Positions 48,761 to 60,300 of a DNA stretch of 64,000 nucleotides are shown here, piece after piece. The notes below the pieces were generated by a model, which was given only the letters and a program-made list of their open reading frames with translations, was not told the origin of the DNA and ran no database searches. This stretch comes from Klebsormidium nitens. Taxonomy: Eukaryota; Streptophyta; Klebsormidiophyceae; Klebsormidiales; Klebsormidiaceae. The position numbers were made by a program, and so were the translations under genes. How positions within the stretch are numbered: position 1 is the first letter of the stretch; each line of letters opens with the position of its first letter. The stretch lies in contig DF237099.1 in assembly GCA_000708835.1 (NCBI GenBank), positions 73,554-137,553 of the forward strand, in the 5' to 3' direction.

Positions 48761-51700
48761 TTAGGAGGCAGCTGTGTAGAAGTAGTATCCCTGCACGCCT
48801 TCGAAGATCTCGAGAGCTTTGCCTGCAGAGATGGAGAAGAAGCGCAAGGTCAACCACAAGCAGGAGTGCACCGTGGCACGAGGCAAAGATGCTTCATGGC
48901 AGTCATGAAGTTAGGCGTGCAAAACAGATTCACTGGTGCGGTAGAAGGTAGCTCCTCAGGGTATGCGAAAGCAAATAATTACATCCCCGTATCGCCTTCA
49001 CAGCTTTGCCGGACCCCTTGGGAGTGTCTGACACGGTCTCAAACCAAAGTGCTTTGAGGTTCAAGACCCCCGTTGGGCAACGAAAAGCGCAGACTTTGGC
49101 CTCGATTTTGGCAGAAAAACACTGATTAGGTGCTCTGGGCAGGGACGCTCACTTGTCAGGGCGCCCAGCAAAGGCACCGGCCAAAGGACGCGCCCCACAG
49201 CTTCAGCGGGAGGCCTGCAAGCAGAACAGCGCTTAGAGTGACAGAGCTCTTTTAGGGACGGGCAACCAGACGGGCAATCAGATCGATGCGGAGGGCTGGG
49301 ACGGGGGAGGGGACAACCGGTCCGCTTCGATAACAGTTGGTCGACAATGACGATAAAGTGGAAGCAAGTACCAGTCCTTGCAGGCACGGAGTGAACAAAG
49401 ACGAGCGCTATCTATGCTGCAACTGACGAGCTCAGCGGTGCTTTTGAATCCATGATCCGCCATGCACAGCCTTCGCGGTCCTGCTTACAACCAACAAAAA
49501 AGAGTCGCAGATAAGAGAATTCATTAGAAGTCGAGCAGTGTGCGCTCAAAGTTCGTTCGTCGAAGATAGAAAGCATTCTTACTTGGTCACCATTTCGAAG
49601 ACGGGGCTCCGCATCAGGTACAGGAGAAGCAGGACCCGTCGCCTCGCCATCTGCAAACGTCCACGCAGATTTAGAACCAGGTAGAGATTTCCCCACCGGA
49701 AAGTACCGCTCAGAAACGCAATAAGGGTGACCATTCTTCTTTTTCAAATGCCAACCGACCATTGCCTAACGACGTTCAGATGCACCTGTCGACCTGTAAG
49801 GACCGCACCACCGCAACTGCACAGCAGATCGTCACTCTCTTTTCTTGCGTAGTCTCAAACCCGACAATCATAAATCTGCAGCAAAATGGTCCGGTACGCA
49901 GCTCCCAAATAATAACTTCCTTTCTCACCTCGCTCCTCTCCTGCTCCGTCAGCCCCCCCTCGCCCTCCTTCCCTTTTCCCCGCGCGTCTCGTTTCAGCAC
50001 CTCATCCCCCGCCGCAATCAGCGCCATGCTCGCCGCATCCACTCCCAGCGACAGCAGCCACGGCTTCCACTTCCTGGCACCCCACTTGCGCATCGCCAAT
50101 ACGTATACCAACGGCCGCATCGCGTATAGGACCTCGCCCGCCGTGAGACACGTCCGCGCGGCGCGCTCGGCCGCCGACATCTCCGGTTTTAGGCTTCCGG
50201 CGGAAAGTAAAGTCTCGTTGTTTTGCGCCGCTAGGGTTCGGGGGTCTATGCTTTCGACGTCGATGCTTTCGGACATAACGGTCGCGAGGAGCCGCGAGGG
50301 GGGGGGCAACTCCAGGTCCTCCGGACGGGGGGTGTCGTAGCGCTGCAGCTTTCCCCGACCCCGGACGTCCGTATTGATAACATACCGGTTCAGAAACGCG
50401 CCCCCCGAGCTGTTCTCGCGTTCAGACGTTGACGCCCCGTCGGTTTGAAACGGCACCTTTCCCGAAAGGCCCTGTTTAGAGGAGGGTTGCGACGATGGCC
50501 CCACGGAAGGGTCGTCGCGGCTGTGGACGGAGAGGGTTGACAGGGCCTCGGGGGAAGAGGAGGCGCCGTCTTCGGCCCACCAGGGGGGCTGGCGGTGTCC
50601 CATTTCGACTGCACAATAAGCATTTAACGATCTCAAAACACCTTTCTCGAGGACACCTGTTGCTCTAACTTCTCGGACTGCCGATAAAGTCGGAATCTTC
50701 CGTTCAGAGTCTGGCTTTTGCAGGATAAGTAGTGCGTCATCGAAACGATGAGGTGGTGAATCAAGACAGGTTCTACCATGCGATCACGAATACCATGCAA
50801 TCACGAACGGGTGCACTGAAAACGGATGCACTGAGAACGGATGCTTATTGACAGAGCATCATTTCAGAAGGAAAGCAACGTAAAGCATTGTTTGCTCTCA
50901 AACCCGAGTGCAATTACTTTTGCTCGGGTTTCAAAGTTAGCCTCCTACAAATGACGAAGGGAATGCGTGATGGGCCGAGTGGCTTCAAATCACGGCAACT
51001 CTGCACGAAGTATGAAACGGGGTCGTTCGCAAGATGAAGGCTTACGATCAGGCTCCCTATGCTTCCCGTGCGCCGCCGCCGCAGAATCGAGCTGCGGTGC
51101 TCGCGCCACGAGGTTTCGCTCCCTGAACTTGGCAAATGCGTGCAGGGCCATGCCGCCCTTGTCCCGGGGCTTCGACGGGGCCGCAAACTCATCTGCAACC
51201 ACGAGGGGCACGTGACCTGTCTTGCAATGAACTCCGTTCAAAGAGGGCGTAGCACCGGGTCGGACGTCAACGTAAGCACCCATCACCGTTTAGCAGTAGT
51301 CTGTGCTCGGTGATATAAACCTAGACACTTGTCTTGGGCGAGAGAAGAGCAGAGCGACTGCTCAACAGGTCACTCAGATGCGTCTAAATACGCCCTCTTA
51401 AAAGAGAAGAAGACTCTATTCCGATTGAAGATGTCAGGCTTCAGAAGACCGGGTCACGTGAGTCTCTTGCAAACAACGTGCTAAAGGAAACGCTGAGTAT
51501 TGGACGAAGGCTGTGCGTTAGCTTTGCTTTCCCAATCTGTCACGACGTGCTTGTTCGAAATAAAGCGTGCATTTGCCGGGAACGGCTGCGAACACGTCCG
51601 AACGTCGCCGGACGGTCAGCAGTACGTTTTGCCGTTGACGTCTCCCTTCCGAATTCAACTTTCTGCCGCCACATGCCCCACGCACACAGCATCAACAGGC

Positions 51701-53840
51701 CGGAAACAACAAACCAAATCAGCTCGTCGCAACTTCCTACCTTAAGGTTAAAGGTAAACCATGGATCAGGACCGTTTCAAATTGCAAGTGAAGGGCAAAA
51801 ATGTACCGCAATATCGATGATACAGCGCTCAGCCTTACCAGCGTAGGGGCTCGGTCCCATCGGACCAGCTTGGACAATGGCATCCGATGCGTCCAAAACC
51901 GGACGGTCGTTCTCTGTGGCCTCGGCGGCCGCAACGGCGGTGTTGGCAACGGCCTCTGCGGATTCGTTCGGCTCCTCCCCGCCGTCGATGAGCATGCGGC
52001 CCCCGGACTGGCGCAACAGGAGCAGCCGCAGGATAACCCTGAAGGAGGAGCGAGGCCGTTACGGAAAAATCAAGTGATAATTTCAATTTCCTCCGTATTT
52101 GCGGTTGCAAGGAAGAGAACTGCTCGAAAAGCACACTTCGGATAAGTGTGCATCAAGAGACTCTGCGTCTCAAAATGCAAGGGCCTACAGAGCGAAATGA
52201 TCTCACAGATACACAAAAAGGGCAGGGGGGAAACCGAAGTGCACTGACTCCAGGTGCGCTCGAGAACACTGTTGGTTCTCCAAACAAGCAGGATGCACAG
52301 TCAGCAGCAGATACTCAGCAATTACCTGTTGAGTGACCTTCACTGTCCACTGCCTGAGCTGTCCCCTGATTTACCCTCAAAACAAACAAAACATGCACTT
52401 CAAAAGTTCCAATGTTAGAAGGGGCTACTCACTTCAACCCTTCCACCAGGGCCACAATGCCCCACTTCTTCTCCGGCCCCCGGTACTCCTGCGCTGCAGT
52501 CTCCGCCAACACTTCCAACTGCCCCACAATCGCCAACAATACCGGCCACGGAAGGCTCTTGTGCGCAGCCACATGTCTCGGAATCGCGTCCGTCACGGGG
52601 GGGGGTCCGTGCAGTCCTGGCGGCGGGGGCCCTCTACCCCCCCGCCACGGTTGCGGATGGCCGTGGAAACCGCCAATCGGCCCTCTGTCCGGGAAAGCGC
52701 CGTGCGAGGGGGGAGGGGGAAGGGGCACCCGGGGCGCGTTGGGGATGTGGGAGGCGGGGTATGCTTGGACGATGTGCTCGTTAAGGAGCTGGAAGATGCC
52801 GAGAAGCGAGGAGACTGCAGAACATGGGGGGACCCGAAGAGTGTTAAGACTGACAAGGACACCCACCACCTTGAAGTAGGCCTGGATCGACTTAAACCGC
52901 AAGTATGACTGTTTTCATGCTTTGTTGGAGTAGATCAGGAGAAAGAACAGTGCTGCGTGCTGATGTTCCTAGGAGGGCACATGCTATTTTCAGGCCCGCT
53001 TCAGATTCAACTGCAGAATCCTTCTCTGAGGGACAGGAGATCTAGGTGTGCAAGACTTGCTGAACTCACCCTCAGTTAAGCTTCTAAATGGATTTTGATG
53101 TAGAAACTGGACACAAAGTACGTTGGCCGCCACTTCTAAGTCTTGCAGCAAATGGTTGGTCCGACTTTTTGGTAAGGATACAAGAGCTTCCCCTTTCTCA
53201 AGCAAGTCGTCTTGCCTATACTTCTTATCTTCCAATTGAGGAGTAGTGGAACTTTTGGGGCCAGAATCAACACTGTGGAAAACATATACAGTATGTATGC
53301 CTCACCTCCTTCCACTGCAAGTTCTGAGCTTGCAAACCGCTCTGGAAGGACCCATGTCAGGCCCTGAAAAACCGCCAAAGGATTACAGTTTCACTTCCTC
53401 CAGATGAATTAGGCACGCCCCAGCAAGACACGCTCCACGGAAATATCTCGATGTAAGATCAAGTGCATCAACCAACAGTGGTTGAAAGGGCCATATCATG
53501 AAGTCGAAAGAACGCTAGCTCCTCAAACGCGCAAGGGCGCATCACTGGGATCATCCATGTAAGACACCACTCCCTTCCAATACAGGATTATTTTCTAGCT
53601 TCCTTTGAAACTTCCAGCATCAACAGAGTGTAGGAGGCCAAAGAAGTGAGTTTCGTCCAGCTTGAAGAGCAACTCCATATCAAAAGGGGAATTGAGCAGA
53701 CCGATGTGGAACCTGTCATAACGCTCATCACAAGGAACAGGGGGCTTTGTGAAGCTCACTTGTGCAGCTGACTCAACCGATGTGAGCCATTGGTGATTCT
53801 GACGCACAAAAGTCTTGTACGCTTCCCACAAGGACGTCAT
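48761..53840 (-). CDS. PEX16: Peroxisomal biogenesis factor PEX16
   Basis: Predicted 579 residues from nine exons in transcript order: 53840-53760, 53363-53306, 52814-52433, 52038-51839, 51192-51046, 50608-49929, 49650-49583, 49214-49153, 48822-48761. Family landmarks follow the Arabidopsis order: WEAYKTFVRQNHQWLTSVES, GLTWVLPERFASSELAVEG, SSLLGIFQLLNEHIV, VILRLLLLRQSGGRMLIDGG, AGEVLYAMRPLVYVLAMRKW, ARRRVLLLLYLMRSPVFEM and the tail ALEIFEGVQGYYFYTAAS. PEX16 is a membrane protein of the ER and peroxisome that recruits peroxisomal membrane proteins; in plants it also affects oil and protein body formation. The protein is much longer than the ~370 residues of land-plant PEX16. The excess sits in a Pro/Gly/His-rich insert in exon 3 and low-complexity stretches in exons 4-6. 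Exon 5 was placed by phase and moderate conservation and is the least certain. Confidence 0.92.
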
Positions 53841-54674
53841 CGCAGAGGCCACCACCTTTCAGATAAGTTGATTCCAGGTCTGACTCCTCAAAGGGTATAG
53901 TCTGGCATGATCAAACAAATTATGAGCTGCTCTTAAGATCTCATCCGCCGCCGCTTTCAGTTTTATCTTGCAATGCCGCCGCAGTCACGTACTAAGGACC
54001 CTGGGGACTGTCCTGCAGTGGGGGTTCTACAATTCAGACCCTGGCCCTGGGATGTGGCAGCGCTTCTTCGCTCCGATTGTGTGCCCCCACCTTGCTGGGC
54101 CCCGTCTTCGTTCTTCCTGTCCTTGTCATCAAGTTCAGTTGCAATTCAGTAGATATAGCTGCCCGTTCTCCAAAATAAGCGGAATTTCTGAACGTACTTT
54201 CACGTATCGCTGCTTGAACCGAAATGTTTACCATGGAAATTCACATAAGAGCATTTCTGTGGCGCATAAGCGGACTTTCATGGTACAGAAAGCCACATGA
54301 TGTTCAGTGGTATTGACATTGTGCAGCCAGCTCAGCAATCTGAGCTGCTTCTGCTTCCAAAGTCCCATGCTCCTTTGCACTGCCAGAAAGGAGGAGTACA
54401 GGTCTGCATTCTGGTGGTGCACCTTGAACGAAGGCTTCCTTTCCATATTACCGTGGTATGTGCAGTACAAACCTCACCACCAACTTCCTGGCGAGAAGCA
54501 GAACGCTCTCGTTCTGGAAAGTCGTCAAGAGCTTGCCAGACTGTACAGACAAGACTTCTGGTTCAAATCAAACTTCAGTAGGGCTTTTGTGTTCCTGTCT
54601 CTGTCCCAAATGCATTCCTTTTTGCCAACGCTGCGTCACTTTTAAATTTTGAACCTATCTGCATCACTTCAAGA
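53841..54674. promoter_or_regulatory. Divergent promoter region, PEX16 / DPB3-1-like
   Basis: The 834 bp between the two start codons contain no recognisable gene. Both promoters and 5' UTRs must lie here. No core motif was identified with confidence. Confidence 0.55.
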
Positions 54675-56514
54675 ATGGGAGACTCTGCGCCTGACGATAG
54701 GGAAGGTGCTGGCGGTGCAATGGAGGGCCAGGAGCAAGGAGGCCCCTCAGGCGCCGCCGCAAAGCATCCCGCTCTGGAGCACAAGCTTCCCCTTGCGCGA
54801 GTGAAACGGTTAATCAAAGCAGAGTCGGATGTAACGCAGTTGACAGCGGAAGCGGGGGCGCTTATAACAAAGGCCACGGTGAGCCCCTGTCATTGAGCTG
54901 CCCTCATCGAAGAGTGCAATAGGCCCTGTGTCAAAGGTCAAACTCCTGGAGTATGAGGACGGGGTTTGCGGTCGCTTGTGACAATCTACTGCATTTCTGA
55001 AACTCCAGAGTAGAGCAACAGGGGATGCTGCTTCCACCAGGGCAGTCGGAAGTCAAGCATGATGTTACGATCACTTAATGCATCCTCCAGGCCTTGGGCT
55101 CAAGCAAACACAGGGGGTGGTCTGCAATCCTTCATGTGACGCATTGAGATTCTATCTTCTGAACTGAGGTTGGATTGGAAACTCCTTATCTTTCACTGAT
55201 GGGGGGTAAAAAGAGAAACCGTGTTAGCTTTGAAGAATGTCAAAGAGAAACCCAGCTTTGGTGAGATTTCTTTGGCTTTTGCTGAAAGGAGGCTTAAAGA
55301 GACTTTCAGCTGATTGGGCTTCGACAGGAAACCAGTTGAGTGGCCTTCAAATGGTTCCTTACGATTGCGGTATAGTTGCCTCAATCAGTTGAAAGCATCT
55401 TGATTTGCACCCACAGAGAAAGTTTCATTTCTTCCTTTTCTGCCATGAGTTATTGAGAAGTTCTATAGGGATAGTTTTTGATGGTTTGCACTAGATTCAA
55501 GTACTTTTTCATCTGTTCATGTTGAAGGCTGCATCACGACCCGCTCATAAAGATCCGCTTGGTGGACTGGACTGTGCATTTAAGATCAGGGTTTCAAGAT
55601 CTTTGATGGGGTGCGTTTGGGATGGAATCAAGCAATTCACTACCATCCGTGAGTTAGTATCGGTTTTGCTCAATCAGAGTTGGCTCTTTTCTCAGGAACT
55701 GTTCTTAGAAAAGTTGGCGACGCAAGCGGCGCGCCACATGGTTGACGACAGCCGGGTGACCCTCCGGTACAAGGACGTGTGTAAGTGGACACGTGTAACT
55801 ACAAGTTGTGCGATGTCAAGCACGCACTCAACCAATGGATGCGACAGATTCCTGTTGTTTCCCGCGTTTGAAGCCACTTTCCTTAAAGCGCTTGCCGCTT
55901 GATCATATAAGCTGGGGTTTTCAAACCTTTTTCCATGAGGATAGAAAAGTTAAGTTGAGGCATCTTTCCTGTCATGAGGATTGCAAGAGAGGTCCGTTTT
56001 GGCTTTTTGCTCGAAGCTTTTTCCTGGTGATGAACATTCTAGATTTGTCAAAGTGTTCTACACAGCGAAGACTTCGTTATATTACAAACAGAGAAAGCCT
56101 GCTTTGCTGACTCTCATTTCCTCTTCCACAGCTACTACCGTAAAAGAAGAAGACTCTCTAGAGTTTCTCCGAGGTAAAGACCCCTTGCGACCCACCAGTC
56201 TCGACAGCATCTGCTCTTCTCTGTATGTAGAGTTGCGTCAAGAGAAGCTTCAAATGTCAGCACATGTTTAAAGCGGAAGCTGCGTTGCACAGCAGGTTCT
56301 GATCAGGCTCTATGCTTACCAATTGCAAGCATGGATGAACATACAGGGCTTCCAAATCGTCTAATGAGTCTGTCCGTTTTGAGCAGATATCACCCCTGAG
56401 CCACTCACCGCTATCCAGCTAGCAGAGGGCCCAGAGAACGGAGAAATAGACGAGGAGAGCACGGACGAAGACGATGACGAGCTTGCGGAAAACGAGAATG
56501 ACGAACGGACTTGA
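54675..56514 (+). CDS. DPB3-1-like: Small histone-fold protein, DPB3-1 / NF-YC10-like
   Basis: Predicted 152 residues from four exons: 54675-54878, 55696-55780, 56132-56173, 56387-56514. After an acidic/Gly-rich head comes a histone fold (about 37-115): HKLPLARVKRLIKAESDVTQ, then ALITKATELFLEKLATQAAR, RVTLRYKDV and STTVKEEDSLEFLRD. The start resembles NF-YC and POLE4/CHRAC subunits. The EFLRDITPEPL end fits the plant NF-YC10 (DPB3-1) and yeast Dpb3 group better than canonical NF-YC, because the NF-YA-contact sequence of NF-YC is absent. The tail is strongly acidic (EESTDEDDDELAENENDE). Such proteins pair with an NF-YB/POLE3-like partner, in DNA polymerase epsilon or, for Arabidopsis DPB3-1, in heat-stress transcription. 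Which role applies here is not decided by sequence. Confidence 0.85.
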
Positions 56515-57307
56515 GACGAAAGATGTGTTGATGATATAAATGATTGTGTCGGTGGTCCCCGCTGGTTTCTGTCGTGATCTAAGCAACGTCTTGTTTGTAC
56601 TTTCGTAACTGCGTCGGCTCTCTTACCAACTTCTCGTCAAGAATTTTTCGGTCGAGTTGCAATGCACATTTCGGTTTTGGGCGCTAAACTTAATTACCGG
56701 TCAGTCTCACTTTGTGTGCCTCGCAAATCCAAGCTTAAGCTAGCAGCCAGTGCCGCCGGCATCTAATACACGAAGGCCAACGAGATGTGATTAACATGCA
56801 ATCATGGGACTTAAGGGGCTCTCATATGTATCTGTACGTACCATGCCGACGTGTGTGTCACATATGCATGAACTCAAATCTCTAGCACGGACTCGATGCT
56901 GTATAGAGTGATAGCCATGCCGAGAAAAAGCTGCACATGCATATATATATGTCGCCTCCTTCATGGTCCGCATGCCAGCTGGCCATAACTATTTAAAGAT
57001 GCAAACGCAACTTAAGTACATGCTGAACCAACGGCTATATTGATCTTGACTTATACCGTCCTAGATAGTGCGAGCTGCATTAAAGTTCTGGACTTACTAT
57101 GATGATACAAAAATGAAGAGCTTTGGCAACCTGTTCTTTCGTTTCCCCATGACACAGATATTTGGCTTTAGCTGTCATTCCTCGTAGTAGACACCGCTCA
57201 TGCAGGCACATTCTTTGTTGACCTGCGGGCCCACTGTTTTCCAGGATAAGTGTGGGCTTTTAAAGACGCTCGCGCTTACTTCCTTTCCTCTCCGCAGCTG
57301 ATCCAGC
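56515..57307. other. Convergent intergenic spacer
   Basis: This holds the 3' ends of the DPB3-1-like gene and kinase B, and no recognisable gene. From about 56740 to 57020 it is rich in CATATG, GCATGC and TGCACATGCATATATATATG-like strings. Confidence 0.5.
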
Positions 57308-60300
57308 TCAGTTCCTACTGCGGCGACTGACTGGCGGCGGCGGCGGGGCTTTCGGCGTCTCGATGCTCGTATCTGACGCGATGCTCGCTGTGCGGCTCAA
57401 CGAGGCCCGGGGCGAGTTACCAAACAGCCGGGGCGTCGTACTAGGGGGGTGCGGGGACGAGGCGCGCCGCGGGGTCCCGTTGGTCGATTGGCGGGGGGTT
57501 GGCCGGGGGGACGCGGCCCGCGCCCAGCTGGGCCGCTGCGCCGGCGCTGACGTCTCCGCTGACGTCACCTCGGGCACGTACATGTCCTCGGGCCTGGCGG
57601 CCTTGGCTTCGTTGTGCAGCTGCTCCAGCGTTTGGACGACGTCCGCCATGAGCGGCCGGAAGTCTGCTTCCGGTTGGACGCACATGGCAGCGATGGCTGC
57701 CAGCTGGCAGACGACGCGGTCGGTGTATTGCCCCGAGACGGCGGGGTCGACCATGGCGTGGATCAGCCGGCGGTCACTCAGTTGGGGGGACGCCTGCGGG
57801 GAGGAAGAGAAACTCTTAAATTTCAAATCCTGGGCTCAAAAGCTTTTGACCAAACTTGAAGCTTTGCAAGCTGCGGAATTGGAAGTACAGGGGTGACTTG
57901 AGAAGTTCGATTTGGCGTGGTCCACTTTTGGTTCAAGCTCGTATGCAGAATCAAAAAAATTCAAGGGTCGACTGTGGAAACGTCAAGAGAACGCTTGGAC
58001 CTCTTTTCTGCATTCCCCGTGGACGCGACGCCGGCTTTGACGGCTTAGCTTCCCGAGTGTTCTTATGCGGTGAATTTTGTCCAATATCCAGGTTGGTCGT
58101 CCTGTCCGGTTACTTCGGACTTCTGGAAAGGCTGTCTGCACTCACCCACGTCACCAGACTCTGCTTCCCCGGCGGCAGCGTCATGTCCACCGGCTTCCTT
58201 CCCGTCAGCAACTCAAGCAACATCACCCCAAAGCTGTACACGTCGCTCTTCTCCGTCAGCTGACCGGTCATGAAGTACTGCAGACAAAAAGCGCATTCGA
58301 TTATGGAAATGCCTTGGAATCTATTCTCGCACATGAATCATGATGCTTCTTCAAGTTCAGCGCCCCACATTCATCCTCTTAAGGTGCAAAGACGAGAGAA
58401 AGGCTGAAGGAAGACGACATAGAACATGAGGATCGATTTCTTGTTGCGGGATGACCTTTGAGAGGCTGCCTCACTTCGGGTGCGACGTAGCCGAACGTGA
58501 TTTGCATGCTCGTCTGGAGATCCTGCCCCTCCGGTGCGATGAATACTTGGCCGTAGTCCGACACCTGCGACATGAAAAGAGCTTCGGCTAGACGGGTGAC
58601 GAGCTGTTCGCGATCACACGCATTCGGTCTCTACTAAAACTTGGCTATCAGCGGTAATCAATTGAGTAACACGAGCCGTTGTCTGTGTGAAGGAATTGCT
58701 CAAAGACTTCGAATTGAAGAAGAAAGCGTTCAGCGTACACCAACTATCATTTCCAACTTTTAAAAAGGAAGGACTCATCTTGCTGATGCTGGACCTTGGT
58801 GGCACCCCGAAAATCTCTTTTTATCAGTCGATATCCAAACTCTGAAATAGCATCGCTTGATTGACGCAGCTTTAATACATTGTCATGACTCGAGAAAGGA
58901 TTCTGATAAGCGTGGTTGAATTGCGAAAATCTTACCTTCGCGGTGTAGTCTCTGGCCAGCAGGACGTTGCTGCTCTTGAAGTCGCGGTGGATGACGGGAG
59001 GGAAGCACGTGCCGTGCATGTACTGCAGTCCCCGGGCGGCATCCAACGCAATCTTCAGCCGCGTCGTCCACAGCAGATCCTTCTTCTTGTCCGGAGAACC
59101 TGCTCACTAAAGTTTACGGTCAGCCGTCCCAGTCGTGGGAGAAGTCAAGACTCGCATATAGAATACCAAGAGTGAGCTTGTGAGCCGTTCCTTGGTCATT
59201 GATCTTCTTGTATTCACTTTTGACGAAGGTTCGGGAGCAATGAAGCGATGGTGGGTCAGCCTTGCGCTTCGATTTGCTGCCTCACAAAGCGCCGCAGGTA
59301 CAATCCGTGGGTACCATCAAAACGGCTGATTGTCTCTCGTCGATTACATAACTTGAAATTACCAGCTCGACTACGAGAACCATTCCTAACCTTGCAGAAC
59401 ATTCGGAGATTCGGGGCCCTTACCGTGCAGCCGATCCTCCAGGTTTCCGTTGGGCATCAGCTCGTAGCAGAGGAACTTGCTATTCTTCTCGAGGCAGAAA
59501 CCGAGGAACAGGACCAGGTTGGGGTGCTCCATGCGGCTCAGCTTCTCCACAGCAACCTGCAACAGTACGACAGATGTTTAAGCGGAGTGTCTTGCAAAGT
59601 GTTGACAGGAATTCAGGCTCGGTAGGAAAGCGATTGATGCCAGGCCTCTTATGTTTTCGAGTAATATTTGCAGGATGAGCATAAGAATCCTCAAATCGGC
59701 GATGCTGCTGGCTTTGTCCAAAGAAAACAAAACGGAAAACGAAGGCGAGAATTGGCGGCCTTCGTTTGTGGCATTTAGGATAACGAGCGTCCTGCGTACT
59801 ATTTTGTGCTCTCTAAGTCCAACATACGGACAGCCGGGAGTTGGATGCTTATCTGACCTTAAACTCTTGTTGCCCCTGGTGTTCATTCTTGCTGAGCTTC
59901 TTGATCGCGATGGCCGTCCCATCATCCAAAGTACCCTTGTACACACGACCGAAGCCGCCTTCGCCCAAGAGATTGCCGGCACTGAAGTTGTTGCTGGCAA
60001 CCTGCAAAACAGCACAGGAGTTTGTCAAAGCGCAGGAACACTGGCTGCTTCTCGTTCCATTATTCACCAGTTTTGAGATCTGAAGTTACTGAGTCGGTAT
60101 GAGCATCAGGACATAGTTGCAATGGGACGCAGATTCAACGAGTGATTACGGCCGAATCGTCATCAAGGCATCCACCTTAGCTTAGCCTCCGCTCGAACGT
60201 CCGTAATCTTGTTGCAAGTATTGGAAGTAGGACTCCCGAGCATCCCCAGGTTTTATATTTGGGGGGTTAGCCCTTAGCCCGCAGGCTGGGAGGGGGTGCA

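Noticed and set aside
14461-56514. A peroxisome gene cluster (NCA1, PEX16, oxidoreductase)
   Set aside because: NCA1 and PEX16 lie over 30 kb apart with unrelated genes between, and the oxidoreductase is more likely plastidial; no sign of coordinated organisation.
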